NCBI GenBank assembly: GCA_000438075.1
Contig: FR903548.1
Span: forward strand, 59,094-123,093
Length of the DNA: 64,000 bases
Source: Clostridium sp. CAG:609
GTDB taxonomy: Bacteria; Bacillota_I; Bacilli_A; RF39; UBA660
Reading direction: 5' to 3'
The notes under the pieces were generated by a model. The model did not search any database. It saw nothing but the letters and a program-made list of their open reading frames with translations, and was not told the DNA's origin. Shown here one piece after another: positions 9,914 to 18,379 of this stretch. The position numbers and the translations under genes were made by a program. The first letter of the stretch is position 1. Each line of letters begins with the position of its first letter.

Positions 9914-10314
9914 TGAAGTTTAGAATAGGATGGCTAGTAGTACTAGGATTATTTATAGCTGTAGGAATTTATGTTTACAATTTTTTCTATGGCGGATACA
10001 AAGTATATAGTTATTTCGACCGTGACTTTACACTAAAAGTTGGTGACTATGCTAAAGTAAATGATGAAGTATATGTAAAGTTAGAAAAAATAACTGACAA
10101 CAGATGTAAAGAAGAAACCTGTGAAAGAGAAGGACAACAAGTAGCTCAAGTAATGGTTATAAATGATCATAGAATAAGAAGATTAGAACTTGGAACATTA
10201 GCGGAATATAAGCAAAAGATCAAAAAAACAGATTATACAATAATATTAAAAGAAATAAATGAAAAAAATGAAGCAACATTTATGTTAACAACAAACGAAG
10301 ATATCAATTACTAA
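9913..10314 (+). CDS. Small membrane-anchored protein of unknown function
   Basis: A 133-residue protein starting with GTG 9913, which shares one base with the gltX stop; AAGAAGGG lies upstream inside gltX. One N-terminal membrane segment (about residues 5-24) is followed by an extracytoplasmic domain. Within that domain the pattern DNRCKEETCEREG resembles the RCP-x-C-x-x-G motif seen in many small secreted beta-sandwich proteins; this is a resemblance only. It lies between two tRNA-synthetase genes, in the position where many Firmicutes carry cysE. Confidence 0.7.
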   Translation: MKFRIGWLVVLGLFIAVGIYVYNFFYGGYKVYSYFDRDFTLKVGDYAKVNDEVYVKLEKITDNRCKEETCEREGQQVAQVMVINDHRIRRLELGTLAEYKQKIKKTDYTIILKEINEKNEATFMLTTNEDINY

Positions 10315-10325
10315 GGAGGAAAATC

Positions 10326-11714
10326 ATGAAAATATATAACACTCTTACAAGAAAAATCGAAGAGTTTAAACCAGTTGAAGACGGAAAAGTTAAGATGTAT
10401 ACATGTGGACCAACTGTATATCATTATGCTCACATTGGTAATATGAGAAATTATATCGGACATGACATTTTAGAAAAAACATTAAAGTATCTCGGTTACG
10501 ATGTAAAAAGGGCTATGAACATAACAGATGTAGGTCACTTAACTAGTGATTCAGATTCTGGTGATGACAAAATGGTAGCAAGTGCTAAAAAAGAACATAA
10601 AACAGTCATGGATATTGCTAGATTTTACACAGACGCATTTTTTCATGATTTTGAGCTTCTTAACAATAGAATTCCAGATATCGTAAGCCCCGCAACTGCA
10701 AATATTGATGAATACATAAAAATTATAAGTACTCTTCTAGAAAAAGGATATGCATACGAAGCTGGTGGAAATATCTATTTTGATACAACAAAACTTGATG
10801 ATTATTACAAACTAACAAATCATAAAGCTGATGAAATGGTTGTAGGTGTACGCGAAGGTGTCGAAGAAGATAATTCAAAGAAAAATCAAAATGACTTTGT
10901 TTTGTGGTTTACAAAATCAAAGTTTGAAGATCAAGAACTAAAATGGGAAAGCCCATGGGGATATGGTTATCCAGGATGGCATATAGAATGTAGCGGAATA
11001 AGCATCAAATATCTAGGTGAATATTTAGATATTCATGGTGGTGGAGTAGACAACATCTTCCCACATCACACTAATGAAATTGCCCAAAGTGAAGCTTATC
11101 TTGGTCACAAATGGTGTAACTATTGGTTCCATAACGAACACTTAAATGATGAAAGTGGAAAAATGAGTAAAAGCCATGGTGCGATTCTAACAGTAAGTCT
11201 TTTAAAAGAAAAAGGTTACAATCCATTAAGTTTTAGATATATGTGCTTATTAAGTCATTATCGCCGTCAATTAACTTTTTCATATGATTCACTAGATGGA
11301 GCAGAAAATGCTTACAAAAAATTAAAAAATAAAACTCTAGCATTAAAATTTGAAAATGATATTAATGAAGATGAATTCAATCATTGGAAAAAGTTATTCA
11401 CAGATTGCCTTGAAGATGATTTAAATACTGCAAATGCAATCACAGTTCTTCATGACTTATTAAAAAGTGATGTATCAATGGGAACAAAATATAAACTAAT
11501 TCACAGCTTTGATGAAGTCTTAAGTTTAGACTTGTTAAAACAAGAAAAGATAAACCTTCCAAATGAAGAAGAAATACTAGCAAAAATAAATTTAAGAAAC
11601 GAAGCAAAGAAAAATAAAGACTTTGAAACTGCAGATAAAATCAGAGAAGAATTACTAAAACAAGGAATAGTTTTAAAAGATACCCGTGAAGGTACAATAT
11701 ACGAGGCTAAATAA
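10326..11714 (+). CDS. cysS: Cysteine--tRNA ligase
   Basis: Class I synthetase for tRNA-Cys, 462 residues. HIGN at residues 36-39 and KMSKS near 279. The zinc site is represented by Cys27 in the MYTCGPTV segment, Cys in WHIECSG, and His in the FPHHTNE segment. The TAAGGAGG ribosome site is 7 nt before ATG 10326. It belongs to the gltX - small membrane protein - cysS - carboxypeptidase - uppS run, and its stop overlaps the next ATG by one base (TAATG). Confidence 0.97.
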   Translation: MKIYNTLTRKIEEFKPVEDGKVKMYTCGPTVYHYAHIGNMRNYIGHDILEKTLKYLGYDVKRAMNITDVGHLTSDSDSGDDKMVASAKKEHKTVMDIARFYTDAFFHDFELLNNRIPDIVSPATANIDEYIKIISTLLEKGYAYEAGGNIYFDTTKLDDYYKLTNHKADEMVVGVREGVEEDNSKKNQNDFVLWFTKSKFEDQELKWESPWGYGYPGWHIECSGISIKYLGEYLDIHGGGVDNIFPHHTNEIAQSEAYLGHKWCNYWFHNEHLNDESGKMSKSHGAILTVSLLKEKGYNPLSFRYMCLLSHYRRQLTFSYDSLDGAENAYKKLKNKTLALKFENDINEDEFNHWKKLFTDCLEDDLNTANAITVLHDLLKSDVSMGTKYKLIHSFDEVLSLDLLKQEKINLPNEEEILAKINLRNEAKKNKDFETADKIREELLKQGIVLKDTREGTIYEAK

Positions 11715-12871
11715 TGAAGAAAATTTATATTTTCTTTATAAGCCTCTTTTTTCTCTATCCGATAAAAGTAGAAGCCACAGACTTTGATATAAATGCCAAA
11801 AACGCAATACTTTATAATGTTAGTGATAACGAAATATTATATGAAAAATCTGCAGATGAAAAGGTAAGTATTGCAAGTCTAACAAAAATAATGACCTCAA
11901 TCGTAGCCATTGAAAAAATTGATGACCTAAATGAATATATTACAATAACTTCAAAAGATTTTGAAGGAACAAATGGTTATTCAAAGGCAGGATTTAAAAT
12001 AAATGATAAAGTAACATACTTAGATTTATTATATGGAATAATTCTCCCAAGTGGTGCAGATGCTGTTAATGCAGTTGTAAACAACACATATGGTTATGAT
12101 GAATTCATTAATAAAATGAATGAACTTGCTAAAAAACTAAATCTAACAAGTACTTCATTTTCAAATCCAATAGGTAAAGATAGCCTCACAAATTATTCAA
12201 CAGCTAAAGACTTAAGCATTTTATTAAAATATGCTCTAAAAAATGAAACATTCAAAACTATCTTTACAACCAAAAGATATACTACAACAAATAATATTGA
12301 ACTAAAAAGCACAATTTTAAGATATGCAAATAATAAAATGGATGTAAACAAAATCGCCGGAGCAAAAAGTGGATTCACAAAAGATGCCGGAAGATGTTTA
12401 GCATCTCTATATTACAAAGATAATCCATCTCTAATATTTATTGACATTAATTCAAGCCAAGATACATCATCAAGTGCTATAAATGATACTTTAATAGTTT
12501 ATAATTATTATGAACAAAACTACAGCATGCAATCTATAATAAATGATGATACTAAAATAACTACAATTCCAATAAATTTAAGTAATGAAAAAACATATGA
12601 AATCACTGGTAGTGAAGATATTACCAAATATTTAAAAAATGATTCAAACATAACCTACAAATATAATGGTGTAAAAGAAATAAAATTTAATACCGAAAAA
12701 GGAACAAAACTCGGAACAGTATCAATATATAACAAAGATAAACTTTTAACAACCCAAGATGTATATCTTGAAAGTAATATAAAGTATTATCCAATAAAAA
12801 ATATTGCAATTATATTAATTACATTATTAGTATTAGTTTTCATACTAATTAAAAAGAGGGTGAAAAAATGA
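11714..12871 (+). CDS. D-alanyl-D-alanine carboxypeptidase, PBP5 type (family S11)
   Basis: A low-molecular-weight penicillin-binding protein that removes the terminal D-Ala from peptidoglycan stem peptides. Residues 1-21 look like a signal peptide. The catalytic SLTK is at residues 55-58, the SxN motif appears as SGA in LPSGADAVNA, and the KTG box is KSG near 217 (GAKSGFTKDAG). A C-terminal hydrophobic segment with basic tail (residues about 362-385) anchors the protein, which is the usual topology. Ala in place of Asn in the second motif is notable but occurs in some S11 enzymes. The start overlaps the cysS stop, and the gene overlaps uppS by four bases. Confidence 0.9.
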   Translation: MKKIYIFFISLFFLYPIKVEATDFDINAKNAILYNVSDNEILYEKSADEKVSIASLTKIMTSIVAIEKIDDLNEYITITSKDFEGTNGYSKAGFKINDKVTYLDLLYGIILPSGADAVNAVVNNTYGYDEFINKMNELAKKLNLTSTSFSNPIGKDSLTNYSTAKDLSILLKYALKNETFKTIFTTKRYTTTNNIELKSTILRYANNKMDVNKIAGAKSGFTKDAGRCLASLYYKDNPSLIFIDINSSQDTSSSAINDTLIVYNYYEQNYSMQSIINDDTKITTIPINLSNEKTYEITGSEDITKYLKNDSNITYKYNGVKEIKFNTEKGTKLGTVSIYNKDKLLTTQDVYLESNIKYYPIKNIAIILITLLVLVFILIKKRVKK

Positions 12872-13569
12872 TAAACCATATTGCTATAATAGTGGATGGC
12901 AACGGAAGATGGGCAGAAGAAAGAAATCTAAAAAGAAGCGAAGGTCATAAACATGGTGCACAAGCTTTAGAAAAAATAATCCTTTATGCCAACAAACACA
13001 AACTTACAAATTATTTAAGTTTATATGTCTTTTCAACAGAAAACTTCAAAAGGAGTCCTGAAGAAGTAAATTATCTTATGGATTTATTTATAAAATGGTT
13101 TAATAAGGCAAAAGATAATTATAAAAAAGAAAATATCAAAGTATTATTTTCTAAAGATGATTCCCTATTAAATCCAGATATTATAAAAAAAATAAATGAA
13201 CTTGAAATTGCAACTAAAAATAACACAGGTTTAACGGTAAACTTCTGTTTATCATACGGAGGTAGAAACGAAATAATTAACGCCACAAAAAAAATTGCAA
13301 AAAAGGTTAAAGAAAACATCATATCAATTGATGATATCTCCGAGGAATTATTTCAAAAAAATTTATATCAACAATTACCAGATATCGATTTATTAATTAG
13401 AACCAGCGGAGAACAAAGAATAAGCAATTTCATGTTATGGCAATTATCATATGCAGAATTTCTATTCGTAGATACATACTTTCCTGATTTTACTCCAAAT
13501 GACTTAGAAAAATCAATTGATGAATACCAAAAAAGAGATCGACGTTTCGGTCAAATAAAAAAAGGCTAA
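12868..13569 (+). CDS. uppS: Undecaprenyl diphosphate synthase (cis-prenyltransferase)
   Basis: Makes the C55 lipid carrier for cell-wall synthesis from farnesyl and isopentenyl diphosphates. The signature VDGNGRWA has the catalytic Asp at residue 10; downstream are SLYVFSTENFKR, NFCLSYGGR and the C-terminal LLIRTSGEQRISNFMLWQ, which binds the diphosphate. The 233-residue length is normal. GAGGGTG precedes ATG 12868, inside the end of the carboxypeptidase gene (ATGA overlap). uppS is usually beside cdsA/frr; here it ends the synthetase/carboxypeptidase operon and is followed by a terminator. Confidence 0.95.
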   Translation: MINHIAIIVDGNGRWAEERNLKRSEGHKHGAQALEKIILYANKHKLTNYLSLYVFSTENFKRSPEEVNYLMDLFIKWFNKAKDNYKKENIKVLFSKDDSLLNPDIIKKINELEIATKNNTGLTVNFCLSYGGRNEIINATKKIAKKVKENIISIDDISEELFQKNLYQQLPDIDLLIRTSGEQRISNFMLWQLSYAEFLFVDTYFPDFTPNDLEKSIDEYQKRDRRFGQIKKG

Positions 13570-13582
13570 CCAAAGCCTTTTT
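13559..13582. terminator. Bidirectional terminator between uppS and the convergent gene
   Basis: AAAAAGGCT (13559-13567) and AGCCTTTTT (13574-13582) form a 9-bp stem with a 6-nt loop. It contains part of the uppS stop region and has a T-run on both strands. Confidence 0.85.
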
Positions 13583-14297
13583 AAAATGGCATAAATTTTA
13601 AAGCTAAATACATACCAAATGCAACAGCACTACTTATAATAAGTATTATTCTAGTAAATCCTGCCATACCAAATTTTTGTTTATCTTCTAAACTCTTCAA
13701 ATATTCTTCGTTTTCTTTAAATTTACCATAGTTCGGATTAGTTCTTGTTAAAGAAAGACCTTGAGAAAGACTATTACTATTAACATTTTCCATTTCATTT
13801 CTATAAGAATTTGCAAGCATTGATAAAGCATCATGTTCATCATTTGATTTAATATCTTTAACACTATCTATTATTTTCTTTCCTTCAAGCATTGTCTTAA
13901 TATAATTATTTATATTTTCATCACTTGCCATAAGTCCATCAAACAAATCCTTATTATTTAAATATAAATTATATCTAGTAATAAATCTTTTTATATAATT
14001 TTTAATAAAAACAGCTTCTTCATCAGTAATAATTAATTTAGATAACAAATTATTTAACAAACCATTTTCATCAGTATTATAATAAAAGCCATTCTTTAAA
14101 TAAGTAAATATATCATCCGGACTCATTGAGAAAAGAGTGGGATTAATTCTACTTAACATATATCCATTTAATCTTATATAATTTCCTTCATAAACTAATG
14201 CATCCATTCCTTGATCATATTTAAAATCAGCTAAATTCGGATAGCTTTTTTGAAAATTTGCTAACACTTCATTTAAATTAACTACTTGATTATTCAT
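13581..14297 (-). CDS. Tail-anchored protein of unknown function
   Basis: A 238-residue protein not recognised. It is mostly helical and hydrophilic with a single hydrophobic segment close to the C-terminus (about residues 214-235), so it probably sits in the cytoplasm attached to the membrane by its tail. An NLNEVLANFQKSYP start and an FNxNN-poor, Asn/Lys-rich composition give no family clue. It is a single gene on the minus strand, convergent with uppS and divergent from the ssb-like gene. Confidence 0.7.
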   Translation of the reverse strand: MNNQVVNLNEVLANFQKSYPNLADFKYDQGMDALVYEGNYIRLNGYMLSRINPTLFSMSPDDIFTYLKNGFYYNTDENGLLNNLLSKLIITDEEAVFIKNYIKRFITRYNLYLNNKDLFDGLMASDENINNYIKTMLEGKKIIDSVKDIKSNDEHDALSMLANSYRNEMENVNSNSLSQGLSLTRTNPNYGKFKENEEYLKSLEDKQKFGMAGFTRIILIISSAVAFGMYLALKFMPF

Positions 14298-14455
14298 ATT
14301 ATCACACTACCTATCATAATAATAATACCAAAAATTTACCCAAATAGCAACATCAACTATGCCAATTTTAAAAAATCCCCCCCATTTTTGCAAAAAGAAG
14401 CCTAAAAATGACAGAGATATGCAAAAAAAGCCTCAAAAAAAGAAAAATTTGCGAT

Positions 14456-14484
14456 TTGCCTTATTTTACCTAATTTGCTAAAGT
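14456..14484 (+). promoter_or_regulatory. Promoter of the ssb-like gene
   Basis: TTGCCT (14456-14461), 17-bp spacer, TAAAGT (14479-14484). The 211-bp divergent region around it is rich in TTTGC/GCAAA words, including GCAAAAA followed by AGCCT twice (about 14390-14435). Confidence 0.5.
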
Positions 14485-14508
14485 AGTTTTGCGAAAGGAG
14501 GAAAGTTC

Positions 14509-14904
14509 ATGAATCACGTAATATTAGTTGGAAGACTTGCAACTGATCCCATTTTAGAAGAAACTTCAACGGGTAAAAAAAGAACATGTGTAAATTTAGC
14601 AATTCCACGTAGTTATCGAAATGCTGATGGAGTATATGAAACTGATTTTATTCGTATTGTTCTTTGGAATGGCATGGCATCCAATACAAAAGAGTATTGC
14701 CATCAAGGTGATATGATTGGTATCAAAGGCAGAATTCAAAATCGTTCATATGAAGTTGAACCAGAAAACAAAGAAGAAAAACCAATCACAAAATATATCA
14801 CCGAAGTAATCGCAGAAAAAGTCTCATTCATCTCATCAAAAACAAGCATTCCCGATGATGAAGACAGCAACCCATTAGAAACAAATATCATAAATTGTTA
14901 TTAA
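14509..14904 (+). CDS. ssb: Single-stranded DNA-binding protein paralogue
   Basis: A 131-residue OB-fold protein with the SSB pattern: NHVILVGRLATDP at the N-terminus, VNLAIPRSY, then FIRIVLWNGMA and GDMIGIKGRIQNRSYEV. It should bind ssDNA in replication, recombination or natural transformation. The usual acidic tail ending in DDIPF, which recruits partner proteins, is absent; the protein ends in DEDSNPLETNIINCY. It is also not in the rpsF-ssb-rpsR cluster, so it is probably a secondary copy and not the main replicative SSB. Strong AAAGGAGG ribosome site. An XRE regulator follows 88 bases later. Confidence 0.88.
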   Translation: MNHVILVGRLATDPILEETSTGKKRTCVNLAIPRSYRNADGVYETDFIRIVLWNGMASNTKEYCHQGDMIGIKGRIQNRSYEVEPENKEEKPITKYITEVIAEKVSFISSKTSIPDDEDSNPLETNIINCY

Positions 14905-14911
14905 ATAACAG

Positions 14912-14965
14912 AAAATATTTACATGTGGTAAAATATTTACAAAAAGGCACCAACTTTGGTATACT
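14912..14965 (+). promoter_or_regulatory. Promoter of the XRE gene with a 12-bp direct repeat
   Basis: AAAATATTTACA occurs at 14912-14923 and 14930-14941 (18-bp period). The second copy contains the -35 box TTTACA (14936-14941); an 18-bp spacer leads to TATACT (14960-14965). The repeat could be an operator for the regulator itself. Confidence 0.45.
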
Positions 14966-14992
14966 AAGTCTGAAAAGAGATGAGGTGTAATC

Positions 14993-15349
14993 ATGCTAAG
15001 AGGTAATAGGCTTAAAGAATGTCGTATAAAAAAAGGCTTAACTCAAGATGAATTGGGATCATTAGTTGGTGTTGGAAAATCAGCAATTTGCTGTTATGAA
15101 AAAGAAACACGTAATCCAAGTTTAGAAACAATCCTAGAATTTATGACAATTCTTGGTGTATCATCTGACTATCTTCTTGGAGCAGATACTTTAGTAAAAA
15201 CAACCGCAAACAAAAGAATTGAATATCACACAATGACAAAAGAAGAAGTTCAATTCATCAACGAATTACGTAAAGATAAGGTTGTTTATGAAATTCTATT
15301 TGCTGATCCAAAAAGAGGTTCAGAATTAGTAAAAAAACATTTTGGATAA
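14993..15349 (+). CDS. XRE-family transcriptional regulator
   Basis: 118 residues with a clear N-terminal helix-turn-helix of the Cro/CI type (LKECRIKKGLTQDELGSLVGVGKSAICCYEKETRNPSLET), then a segment DYLLGADT typical of these proteins and a helical C-terminus that may dimerise. Target genes are unknown; its own promoter and the neighbouring ssb-like gene are natural candidates. The ribosome site is GAGGTG, and a good terminator follows. A resident housekeeping regulator or a domesticated phage-type repressor are both possible. Confidence 0.85.
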   Translation: MLRGNRLKECRIKKGLTQDELGSLVGVGKSAICCYEKETRNPSLETILEFMTILGVSSDYLLGADTLVKTTANKRIEYHTMTKEEVQFINELRKDKVVYEILFADPKRGSELVKKHFG

Positions 15350-15353
15350 CATA

Positions 15354-15383
15354 AAGAAGGTGTTTCTAACATCTTCTTTTCTA
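15354..15383 (+). terminator. Terminator after the XRE gene
   Basis: AAGAAGGTGTT (15354-15364) pairs with AACATCTTCTT (15368-15378), one G-U pair and a 3-nt loop, followed by a T-rich stretch. Confidence 0.75.
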
Positions 15384-15411
15384 TTTTTCATATACTTAAC
15401 TAGGTGACCAT

Positions 15412-16188
15412 ATGAAAAAAATTCAAATTATATCAATATCAATAATAACATTATTCAGTTTTTTTTACACTGAAAAAATATCAAAATTAACCTTAGAAAA
15501 AAATGAAATATATCAAGAAATAACGCAGCACTCTAGTGAATATGAAGAAAAATACGTAAACGCAATAATTGATGATGATAAAATAATCCCTGGACTAAAT
15601 GGAAGGGTAGTAAATATAAAAAATAGCTTTTACAACATGATTGATTTAAATACTTTTAATTCTTACTACTTACTTTATGATGTTACTTATCCTGAAGTAT
15701 CACTTGAAAAAAACAAAGATAAAATTGTATCCCAAGGAAACCCTCAAAAAAATGCAGTGAGCTTCATCACAAACAGTAACAACAAAGTAACAAAATATTT
15801 TAAAGAGAATAATTTACCAATAAGTATCTTAACAAAACTAGATACATTTAATAAATCAAGTAATTTTGAACAAGTTAATAATGAAACAAAAAATTTTAAT
15901 AAATTAGAAAGTCTAATTAACAAATATAGTAAGAATACAAACATCTGCTATATAAATGATAATAATAAAGAAATATGTAAAAATCATAAAAAATATCTTG
16001 TAAGAACTAATAAAGTACTAAACAATCAAACATTTTTAGAAATGAAAAACAACATAGCAAGTGGTGACATATACTACATTGACAATACTATTGATACCAA
16101 AAATATTCGCATATTTATCAACAGCATTCTTTATAAAGATTTGGATATAATATCCCTAAGTAACATGCTCAGTGAAGAAAAGAATTGA
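15412..16188 (+). CDS. Secreted or membrane-anchored protein resembling a degenerate polysaccharide deacetylase
   Basis: 258 residues with an N-terminal hydrophobic segment (about 3-20). The segment IIPGLNGRVVNIKNSF followed by YYLLYDVTYPEVSLEKNKDK and QGNPQKNAVSFI recalls the leader region of NodB-fold polysaccharide deacetylases in this kind of genome. The expected catalytic Asp-Asp (TFDDG) and His-x3-His metal motifs are absent, so an enzymatic role is unlikely. A small pair of Cys (NICYINDNNKEIC) could form a disulfide. The family assignment is from remembered sequence resemblance and is tentative. It stands alone between a terminator and the promoter of the RNase J gene. Confidence 0.6.
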   Translation: MKKIQIISISIITLFSFFYTEKISKLTLEKNEIYQEITQHSSEYEEKYVNAIIDDDKIIPGLNGRVVNIKNSFYNMIDLNTFNSYYLLYDVTYPEVSLEKNKDKIVSQGNPQKNAVSFITNSNNKVTKYFKENNLPISILTKLDTFNKSSNFEQVNNETKNFNKLESLINKYSKNTNICYINDNNKEICKNHKKYLVRTNKVLNNQTFLEMKNNIASGDIYYIDNTIDTKNIRIFINSILYKDLDIISLSNMLSEEKN

Positions 16189-16213
16189 TTTAATGTAAGT
16201 TTTTTGGTATAAT
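16185..16213 (+). promoter_or_regulatory. Promoter of the RNase J-like gene
   Basis: TTGATT (16185-16190), 17-bp spacer, extended -10 TGGTATAAT (TATAAT 16208-16213). The -35 box lies in the end of the previous gene. Confidence 0.7.
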
Positions 16214-16259
16214 TTATTTACCGAAGAACTTATTTTTTAAAAAATGAAGGTGATATTAT

Positions 16260-17894
16260 ATGAGTAAAATAAAGATTTTTGGTTTGGGTGGACTTTCCGA
16301 AAGTGGAAAGAACTCCTATGTAATAGAAGTAGATGATGATATTTATGTTTTTGATGCTGGAATAAAATTTGCCAGTGGCAATCTTCTAGGAATCGATTAC
16401 ATAATGCCTGATTTTACATATCTAGTAAAAAATAGAAAAAGAATTAAAGGCTTATTTATAACCCATGGACACAGAGAAAACATGGGGGCAGTGGCAGATC
16501 TTTTGAAGGACATACCAGAACTAAAGGTATATGCAACAAAATTCACAAAGTTTGAATTAATGGAAGACGGGGTAAATGAACAAAACATCGTTTTGATCAA
16601 ACCTCACAGAAAAATCAATTTTGGAAACATATCAATTTTTCCAATCGCCGTATCTCATTCATGCCCAGATTCAGTAATGTACGTAATAAATACAAAAGAT
16701 GGAGCAATTTGTTATACTGGTGACTTTATAATAGATCCAACAATGCAAGGAGCTTATGACATGGACTTAGGAAAAATTGCATATGTAGGTAAACAAGGTG
16801 TATTATGTCTATTATGTGAATCATCATTCGCTGAAAAAAATGGACACACATCTCCAAACCACAGATTAGTTGGTTTCTTTGAAGATGTCATAAAACATCA
16901 TGACAAGAGAATTATATTCTCAGTTCTACCAACCCATCTATATACAATCGCCGAAATATTCGATGCCGCAGCAAATTCTCATCGTAAGATTGTCCTTATG
17001 GGTAAAAGACTTCAAAATGTTGTGAACTTTTCAAACAAAGAAGGATACCTAAAATTTAATCCAGAAATTCTTGGTGATTTGTCAAATATCAATGACGAAA
17101 ATGCAATACTTTTAGTCATGGATGACAGAACAACACCATATGCAAATATGAATAAAATTTTAAATGGATATGACAAGTTTGTAACATTAAAACCAACTGA
17201 CACAATAGTATTTGCTGAACCAAGATATGACAGCACTGAAAAAGTATTAGTTAAACTTCAAAATGAATTAGCAAAATTCGGTTGTGATATCGAAACCGTA
17301 GCAAAAGACAAAGAAATATTACACCATGCATCTCGCGAAGATCTAATGTTAATGATAAAACTTATCAATCCAAAATACTACATGCCAGTAAAGGGTGAAT
17401 ATCGTTACATGGTAAACAATGCAAATCTAGCAAGTAATCTAGGAATTCCAGATTCAAATATTTTATTAAAACAAAATGGAGATGTTGTAACATTTGATCA
17501 AGGAAAACTTGTGGATAATTTTGCCAGAGTAAAAGTTAATGATGTTTTAATTGATGGAACAAGCAATGATGATATCGGTGACTTAGTAATCAAGGATAGA
17601 GAAATGCTTTCAGAAAATGGAATAGTATTAATCAGTGCAACTGTTGATAAAAATGACAAAGTTTTAATAGTAGGTCCAGAAGTAACAACTCGTGGATTCA
17701 TCTATGTCAAAGATTCAGCAGACATGATCAAAGAAATAAAGGTAATCTGCGAATCAATAATAAATAGAAATATAACTCCAAAATATATTGATTTCAATCA
17801 AATAAAAATAGAAATTCGTGAAGAATTAAGTAAATATCTATATGAACAAACCGAGTGTAAACCAATGATCATCGCTGTTGTTCAAGAAGTATAA
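16260..17894 (+). CDS. rnjB: Ribonuclease J2-like protein with a degenerate active site
   Basis: 544 residues with the RNase J architecture: metallo-beta-lactamase core, beta-CASP insert and C-terminal domain. Conserved landmarks include GGLSESGKNSYVIE, YTGDF (near residue 160), HHASREDLMLMIKLINPKYYMP and KGEYR. The metal-binding HxHxDH motif reads HGHREN (residues 69-74), so Asp and the final His are changed, and the later HGEYR is KGEYR. Such loss is known for the RNase J2 subunit, which is weakly active or structural in the J1-J2 complex; a J1 gene should exist elsewhere. Its role would be mRNA decay and 5'-end processing. Strong promoter and GGTGAT ribosome site. Confidence 0.85.
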   Translation: MSKIKIFGLGGLSESGKNSYVIEVDDDIYVFDAGIKFASGNLLGIDYIMPDFTYLVKNRKRIKGLFITHGHRENMGAVADLLKDIPELKVYATKFTKFELMEDGVNEQNIVLIKPHRKINFGNISIFPIAVSHSCPDSVMYVINTKDGAICYTGDFIIDPTMQGAYDMDLGKIAYVGKQGVLCLLCESSFAEKNGHTSPNHRLVGFFEDVIKHHDKRIIFSVLPTHLYTIAEIFDAAANSHRKIVLMGKRLQNVVNFSNKEGYLKFNPEILGDLSNINDENAILLVMDDRTTPYANMNKILNGYDKFVTLKPTDTIVFAEPRYDSTEKVLVKLQNELAKFGCDIETVAKDKEILHHASREDLMLMIKLINPKYYMPVKGEYRYMVNNANLASNLGIPDSNILLKQNGDVVTFDQGKLVDNFARVKVNDVLIDGTSNDDIGDLVIKDREMLSENGIVLISATVDKNDKVLIVGPEVTTRGFIYVKDSADMIKEIKVICESIINRNITPKYIDFNQIKIEIREELSKYLYEQTECKPMIIAVVQEV

Positions 17895-17917
17895 TTTTAA
17901 AAAAATCACTCATACTA
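17889..17917 (+). promoter_or_regulatory. Sigma-G-like promoter motif before the 138-residue protein gene
   Basis: GTATA (17889-17893), 17-bp spacer, CATACTA (17911-17917) fits the Bacillus forespore sigma-G consensus (gnATr, 17-18 bp, cAtnnTA). It lies within the terminator hairpin of the previous gene and only about 20 nt before the start codon, so it may be coincidence. Confidence 0.3.
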
Positions 17918-17933
17918 TAAATGGGTGATTTTT
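17901..17933 (+). terminator. Hairpin after the RNase J gene that includes the next ribosome site
   Basis: AAAAATCACTCA (17901-17912) pairs with TGGGTGATTTTT (17922-17933), one G-T pair. The 3' arm contains GGTGA, the apparent ribosome site of ATG 17936, so read-through transcripts would have it masked. Confidence 0.65.
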
Positions 17934-17935
17934 AA

Positions 17936-18352
17936 ATGGATGATATAAAAGCATTATACGAAATGTATAAAATAGTAACAATGGGTATTATTGGTATTGA
18001 TGAGGTAAAGGGCCACATCGAAGATAAAACATTAACAAAAACAATGTCTGATGCTAGAAAAAAATATATGGTAAACAAAATGGACATAACAAATATGCTA
18101 AAAGATATAAACGAAGAACCTGAAGAGATAAACATAATAATAAAGATGTTTAATGAAATTTATACAGGAATCGAACTTATCAAATGTGATGATGCAAAAA
18201 TAGCAAAAATGCTAACTGAAGGAACCAACAAAGGTATCATCAAAGTTGAAGAAATTCTAAATTCAAATGTAAATGAAAAAGTTAAAACTGAAGCAGAAGA
18301 ACTTCTTGACTTACTTGAGTTTCAAATCAAATCATGGAAATCGTACTTATAA
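17936..18352 (+). CDS. Small helical protein of unknown function
   Basis: 138 residues, no signal peptide, one Cys, predicted almost wholly helical with amphipathic spacing consistent with a four-helix bundle (for example KALYEMYKIVTMGIIGIDEV and VKTEAEELLDLLEFQIKSW). A ferritin-like or DUF2383-like fold is possible but no metal-ligand EXXH pattern is visible. ATG 17936 has GGGTGA 7 nt upstream, inside the preceding terminator stem. It is followed by a strong bidirectional terminator, so it is a single-gene unit. Confidence 0.65.
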   Translation: MDDIKALYEMYKIVTMGIIGIDEVKGHIEDKTLTKTMSDARKKYMVNKMDITNMLKDINEEPEEINIIIKMFNEIYTGIELIKCDDAKIAKMLTEGTNKGIIKVEEILNSNVNEKVKTEAEELLDLLEFQIKSWKSYL

Positions 18353-18376
18353 GAAAAAAAGCCGCAAGGCTTTTTT
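18352..18376. terminator. Bidirectional terminator between convergent genes
   Basis: A long A-rich arm ending AAAAAAAGCC (18354-18363), a GCAA tetraloop (18364-18367) and GGCTTTTTT (18368 onward) form a compact stem serving both strands. Confidence 0.85.
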
Positions 18377-18379
18377 CTT

